Assembly: GCA_943737045.1 (NCBI GenBank)
Contig: CALSFV010000226.1
Span: forward strand, 124,001-188,000
DNA length: 64,000 bases
Direction: 5' to 3'
Source: Parapristionchus giblindavisi
Lineage: Eukaryota; Nematoda; Chromadorea; Rhabditida; Diplogasteridae
Positions 59,970 through 64,000 of this stretch are shown piece by piece. The translations under genes and the position numbers were made by a program. Numbering within the stretch: position 1 is the stretch's first letter; each line of letters starts with the position of its first letter. Below the pieces are notes generated by a model. The model saw nothing but the letters and a program-made list of their open reading frames with translations, was not told where the DNA came from and made no database searches.

Positions 59970-60720
59970 ATGTCTGATGACCAGTTACTGATAGAAACTG
60001 CAATTTACGTAGCGACCAATACGTTTATGCGATGGGTAGGCTTATTTTCAGAGATTTTCGTGCAGTGAGAAATCTTTCATATAAAATCACTAATATAAGA
60101 TTACTTAATGAACATATTTGTGTTTAAGGTTATAGTGCTACGGATATTTTTTTCGATCGTGGGTGTCGTTCGACTCTTGTAATGATCTACCACAGAGAGT
60201 AAGGAAGCTATTGAGGGCATACTCCGGGCAAATTTTACTCTTCGCTGTGGCAGCGCTCTCTCGTAGACAAAAAAGCTTACCAAAGCGGAGAGTTTCAGAT
60301 TAGCTCAGGGCGTGCCGTCTCCTAAAAATCTCTTTTAAATTTAATTTTTAATAAGTATAAAATACATTATTTGTGTCCTTCAAACTGTAAATAAAACACT
60401 TTTTAAAAATCGAGTTTCTTCTTTAACGCGAACGATTTCAGTCAATTCGTGGCTCACTTCAATCTCCGATTACTTCTCAGTATTCATGTTATATTCAACT
60501 TCTTTTCTTGCCTCTTCATCGCAGCCGATGATATCTACGTGAAATACCAACAACTAACCTGGAAGTTAGTTGCATTATCATCATATTTTTGCAACACAAC
60601 TCACCGCATTTGGTCATAGAATACAAAGATCTTTGCAAAATGTTGTTCTATTTGGATATATGTCGTGTTATATTAGGTTATATTAGATTATAGGATTATG
60701 GTCTGTTCCTTATAGTCTAT
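59970..60720 (+). pseudogene. Srab-like receptor G, truncated
   Basis: Exon 1 at 59970-60035 (MSDDQLLIETAIYVATNTFM) matches exon 1 of E and F. Exon 2, near 60129-60178, encodes VIVLRIFFSIVGVVRL and then runs into TAA; a donor just before the stop would keep phase but shortens TM1 by about seven residues. Exon 3, 60442-60564, is the family-standard 123 bases: QFVAHFNLRLLLSIHVIFNF with donor GTTAGT. Beyond this only a doubtful GYMSCYIR fragment near 60656-60680 is seen, and from 61040 palindromes fill the window. Probably a pseudogene, unless its remaining exons lie beyond 64000. Confidence 0.6.
60212..60318. mobile_element. MITE N1 copy, receptor G intron 2
   Basis: TTGAGGGCATACTCCGGGCA to GATTAGCTCAGGGCGTGCC. 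Confidence 0.75.
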
Positions 60721-61039
60721 GCGAAGTTTAGACTTTACTCCAAAATACATGAAGTTTGACCTGGGATAATCACAGAAAAAAAAATTGGAATAAATGTCGA
60801 TATTTTTCTGTTAGATCTGGTGAAGATCTTCTAATGCCCGGACTTTCCTGTTTCCTCTGGAGAGCTCCGCCTTGCGTTACACAGTATGGTATGAACAATA
60901 AAAACTTAACTACAGTTTAACCAAACTTTGAATTAAGCAAAAAATTAGTCTTAAATGTAAACTAAGCCGAAATTGCAACCAAACTTTGGTCTTGTTTAAA
61001 AAATAGTATTTTAGAAAACAGAATAATGACAAAGATATA

Positions 61040-62492
61040 CAGTACCGTGCAAAAGTATGGACGCAAAATTCGAATCGTTATAACTTTTTACGTACATGGC
61101 CGATCGGCCTCGGTTTACTTTTGTTATATAGTATGAACATTGGAGAAAATTATGAAGGTATCGATTATTACCTACGGTGATAAAATGATTTCATCATTCT
61201 TGAAATGCCGAGGTGCGATCGTAAAAATAGGTTTATTCTCAGGTAGATTTTTTCTGTGAGTCCAATTTTTTTGTGAGGAACGAACAACTATCAGCGAACA
61301 TTTTAAGCCATTAACCACCTTGGTTGCATACAGCTCCGAGGAATTAGCTAATTTCGCCTGACCCATTAAAATTTCGTAAAAATGCCATAACTCAGTCAGT
61401 AGTTGAGCTACAGGCCTCAGATTCAACAAGTATTATCGCATGGTCATGGGGCAGCACCATGCCAATTTCGGAAGGTTTCCGGCTCTTGAAGAGAAAATTC
61501 GAAAAAAATTCCAAACCATTTTTTGGACTTACGGTATTTAACAGTCGGTTTATCTAAAAATCTAAAAAGTTGCCATGACGTGCCTAAACATCTACCTAAC
61601 ACATCTACAAAGTGGCGAGATTACAGCACTTCAATTACGACTTTGCCAATAAAAATATCATTGGAAGTCAGAGTGGAATTTTGCGAGAAAAGAGACAGAT
61701 AAAAAAGGTGGAATGTCCAATAGTGGATCTAAATTTAGGATACTTGTAGGAAATGTGTTTATTAAACACTTGGTTCAAAATCCGATCAAAATTGATATGA
61801 AATACTGTGTTATTGGCCCGTAATAATTCTCCATAGCCAAAGAAGTTAGGTTCCGTGCACTTTGACTTCCAATGGTATTTTTATTGGCAAAGTCGTAATT
61901 GAAGTGCTGTTATCTCGCCACTTTGTAGATGTGTTAGGTAGATGTTTAGGCACGTCATGGCAACTTTTTAGATTTTTAGAAAAACCGGCTGGGAAATACC
62001 GTATGTCCAAAAAACGGTTTGGAATTTTTTCGAATTTTCTCTTCAAGAGTCGGAAACCTTCCGAAATTGGCATGGTGCTGCCCCATGACCATGCGATAAT
62101 ACTTGTTGAATCTGAGGCCTGTAGCTCGACTACTGACTGAGGTATGGCATTTTTACGAAATTTTGATGGGTCAGGCGAAATTAGCGCATTCCTTATTGCG
62201 GTATGCAATCAACGTGGTTAATGGCTTAAAATGTTCGCTGATAGTTGTTCGTTTCTCACAAAAATATTGGACTCACAGAAAAAATCTACCTGAGAATAAA
62301 CCTATTTTTACGATCGCACCTCGGCATTTCAAGAATGATGAAATCATTTCATCACCGTAGGTAATAATCGATACCTTCATAATTTTCTCCAATGTTCATA
62401 CTATATAATAAAATTAAACCGAGGCCGATCGGCCAAGTACGTAAAAAGTTATAACGATTCGAATTTTGCGTCCATACTTTTGCACGGTACTG
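61040..62492. mobile_element. Tc1/mariner-like fold-back element, 1.45 kb
   Basis: Terminal CAGTACCGTGCAAAAGTATG and its complement, each bordered by TA (61038-61039, 62493-62494). Arms of about 720 bases are near mirror images, so frames 61172-61429 (minus) and 62103-62360 (plus) are the same sequence. No transposase; the ends are typical of Tc1-like elements. Confidence 0.9.
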
Positions 62493-62494
62493 TA

Positions 62495-63961
62495 TCACGC
62501 ATATTTCCTAAGAATTCACCAAAATCCACTGATTTACTACACACTTTTGAGTTGACCCCCTCTTTTCTCCACAGTTTTCGATGCCCCTTGGGTAGGGCAT
62601 CCCAGATCCCGAGTAGCAAGGATGGTAGATCAAACGTCTCTCCAGGAGCTCACGTCAAAGTTCGTCGTTGAGGCTCCTTCCGATGCGATTATCACGGCTC
62701 ACAGTAGAGCTATGAAAAAGTTTCCAACAGATGAAATGTGTATTTTCTCGAGTACTTTCAGATAAAAAAATGAAAACGCAACTTTTTAATTTTTCGTTCG
62801 CTAAGGAATTGATCGCGTTCCATAGTCCCGGGAAAGATTTTTTTAAAGGCTCAATCGATAGAGCTCGTTCACAGCTTTCATTTAAGCTCTTGAGAGACGA
62901 TTTTCATGGGGATTTGACTGAACTACGTCCAAAAAACCGCATTTGAATGCTGGTAGATCACTAATGAAAGCTTTGATCTACTCGAAATTGTCGGCTCCTT
63001 GACAGGATTGACCTGTAACATACGGGAGAAAGGGCTGAGGATGATTCTAAAGTTGATTCGCTCACTTATGTTCGTGTTGCTCAAGCTGCAGCCAAACCAG
63101 CGAAAGGAGTCCCTTCTGATGGTTCCTGGTATTGATTGACCGATGAATACCGAAGATATATTCAAGTTAAAGCTATCCGGCTCACTGGCCAAGTGATCGA
63201 TGTTCCTCGAAGAATTCCAGAGCGAATTTTCGTTGGACTGAATCTATCCCATTCGACGTAGCCATCTTGGATGCTTATTTACTGGTTCGAACTGGGATAT
63301 TCTCTCATATCTGCAGTACTCATCGGTCAATCAATACCAGGAACCATCAGAAGGGACTCCTTTCGCTTATTTGGCTGCAGCTTGAGCAACACGAACATAA
63401 GTGAGCGAATCAACGTCAGAATCATCCTCAGCCCTTTCTCCTGTATGTTACAGGACTATCCTGTCAAGGAGCCGACAATTTCGAGTAGATCAAAGCTTTC
63501 ATTAGTGATCTACCAACATTCAAATACTGTTTTTGGACGTAGTTCAGTCAAATCCCCATGAAAATCGTCTCTCAAGAGCTTAAATGAAAGCTGTGAACGA
63601 GCTCTATCGATTGAGCCTTTTAAAAAATCTTTCCCGGGTCTATGGAACGCGATCAATTCCTTAGCGAACGTAAAATTAAAAAGTTGCGTTTTCATATTTT
63701 TATCTGAAAGTACTCGAGAAAATACACATTTCATCTGTTGGAAACTTTTTCATAGCTCTACTGTGAGCCGTGATAATCGCATCGGAAGGAGCCTCAACGA
63801 CGAACTTTGACGTGAGTTCCTGGAGAGACGTTTGATCTACCATCCTTGCTACTCTGGATCTGGGATGCCCTACCTAAGGGGCATCGAAAACTGTGGAGAA
63901 AAGAGGGGGTCAACTCAAAAGTGTGTAGTAGAATCGGTCAATTCTTAGGAAATATGCCTGA
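62495..63961. mobile_element. Fold-back element abutting the previous one, 1.47 kb
   Basis: TCACGCATATTTCCTAAGAA at the left is mirrored by TTCTTAGGAAATATGCCTGA at the right, followed by TA. Arms of about 700 bases are mirrored and contain the frame ending LLRDDFHGDLTELRPK twice (62731-62946 plus, 63510-63734 minus). It shares the single TA at 62493-62494 with its neighbour. Confidence 0.85.
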
Positions 63962-64000
63962 TATATAGGGTCAATGTTCTCGTTGCTCGTGATATCGATT

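Overview
This is eukaryotic DNA, almost certainly from a free-living nematode, possibly a diplogastrid such as Pristionchus; the family assignment is a guess. Genes are built from small exons, many introns are about 50 bases with TTTCAG-type acceptors, and the gene content is nematode-like: Srab-type chemoreceptors, a PAN-domain secreted protein, tandem short-chain dehydrogenases and tiny secreted cysteine-rich proteins. The supplied open reading frames are mostly single exons or shadows, so the gene models here were assembled by hand from splice signals and paralogue comparison.

Layout. 40-3848 (-): carotenoid oxygenase, with its 3' end beyond the window. 5298-10226, 12630-16100 and 17472-20175 (all -): three tandem SDR oxidoreductase genes; the first carries a frameshift, and two promoter/first-exon relics lie among them. 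20921-26175 (-): PAN-type secreted protein whose first intron holds three inverted-repeat elements nested inside one another within an old LINE tail. 27802-28465 and 29217-30830 (-): a small tail-like protein and a single-pass membrane protein. 31346-31759 (+), 34020-34433 (-) and 41034-41447 (-): three near-identical cysteine-rich secreted proteins, the first two in an inverted segmental duplication. 37773-40502 (+) and 44561-53092 (+): two complete Srab-like receptors with identical internal exon lengths; a degraded third starts at 59970, and relics of others lie at 32480-32830 and 35170-35830. 53711-56508 (+): an unrecognised charged, probably nuclear protein.

The most striking property is the amount of inverted-repeat DNA. 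Long fold-back elements cover roughly a quarter to a third of the window and almost all sit in introns. Several carry readable target-site duplications (8 bp, TA, TTAA), which assigns them to hAT-like, Tc1/mariner-like and TTAA-targeting groups. Receptor gene 44561-53092 tolerates three large palindromes, two of which are mirror images around its exons 4-5. About twenty copies of a roughly 110-bp palindromic MITE, a second smaller MITE family, minisatellites and a dispersed GATCAAA repeat fill much of the rest.

Limits: exon borders were placed by eye. Models with matching exon lengths in two paralogues are strong. First exons of the carotenoid oxygenase, last exons of the membrane protein and all relics are tentative. 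No database search was possible.
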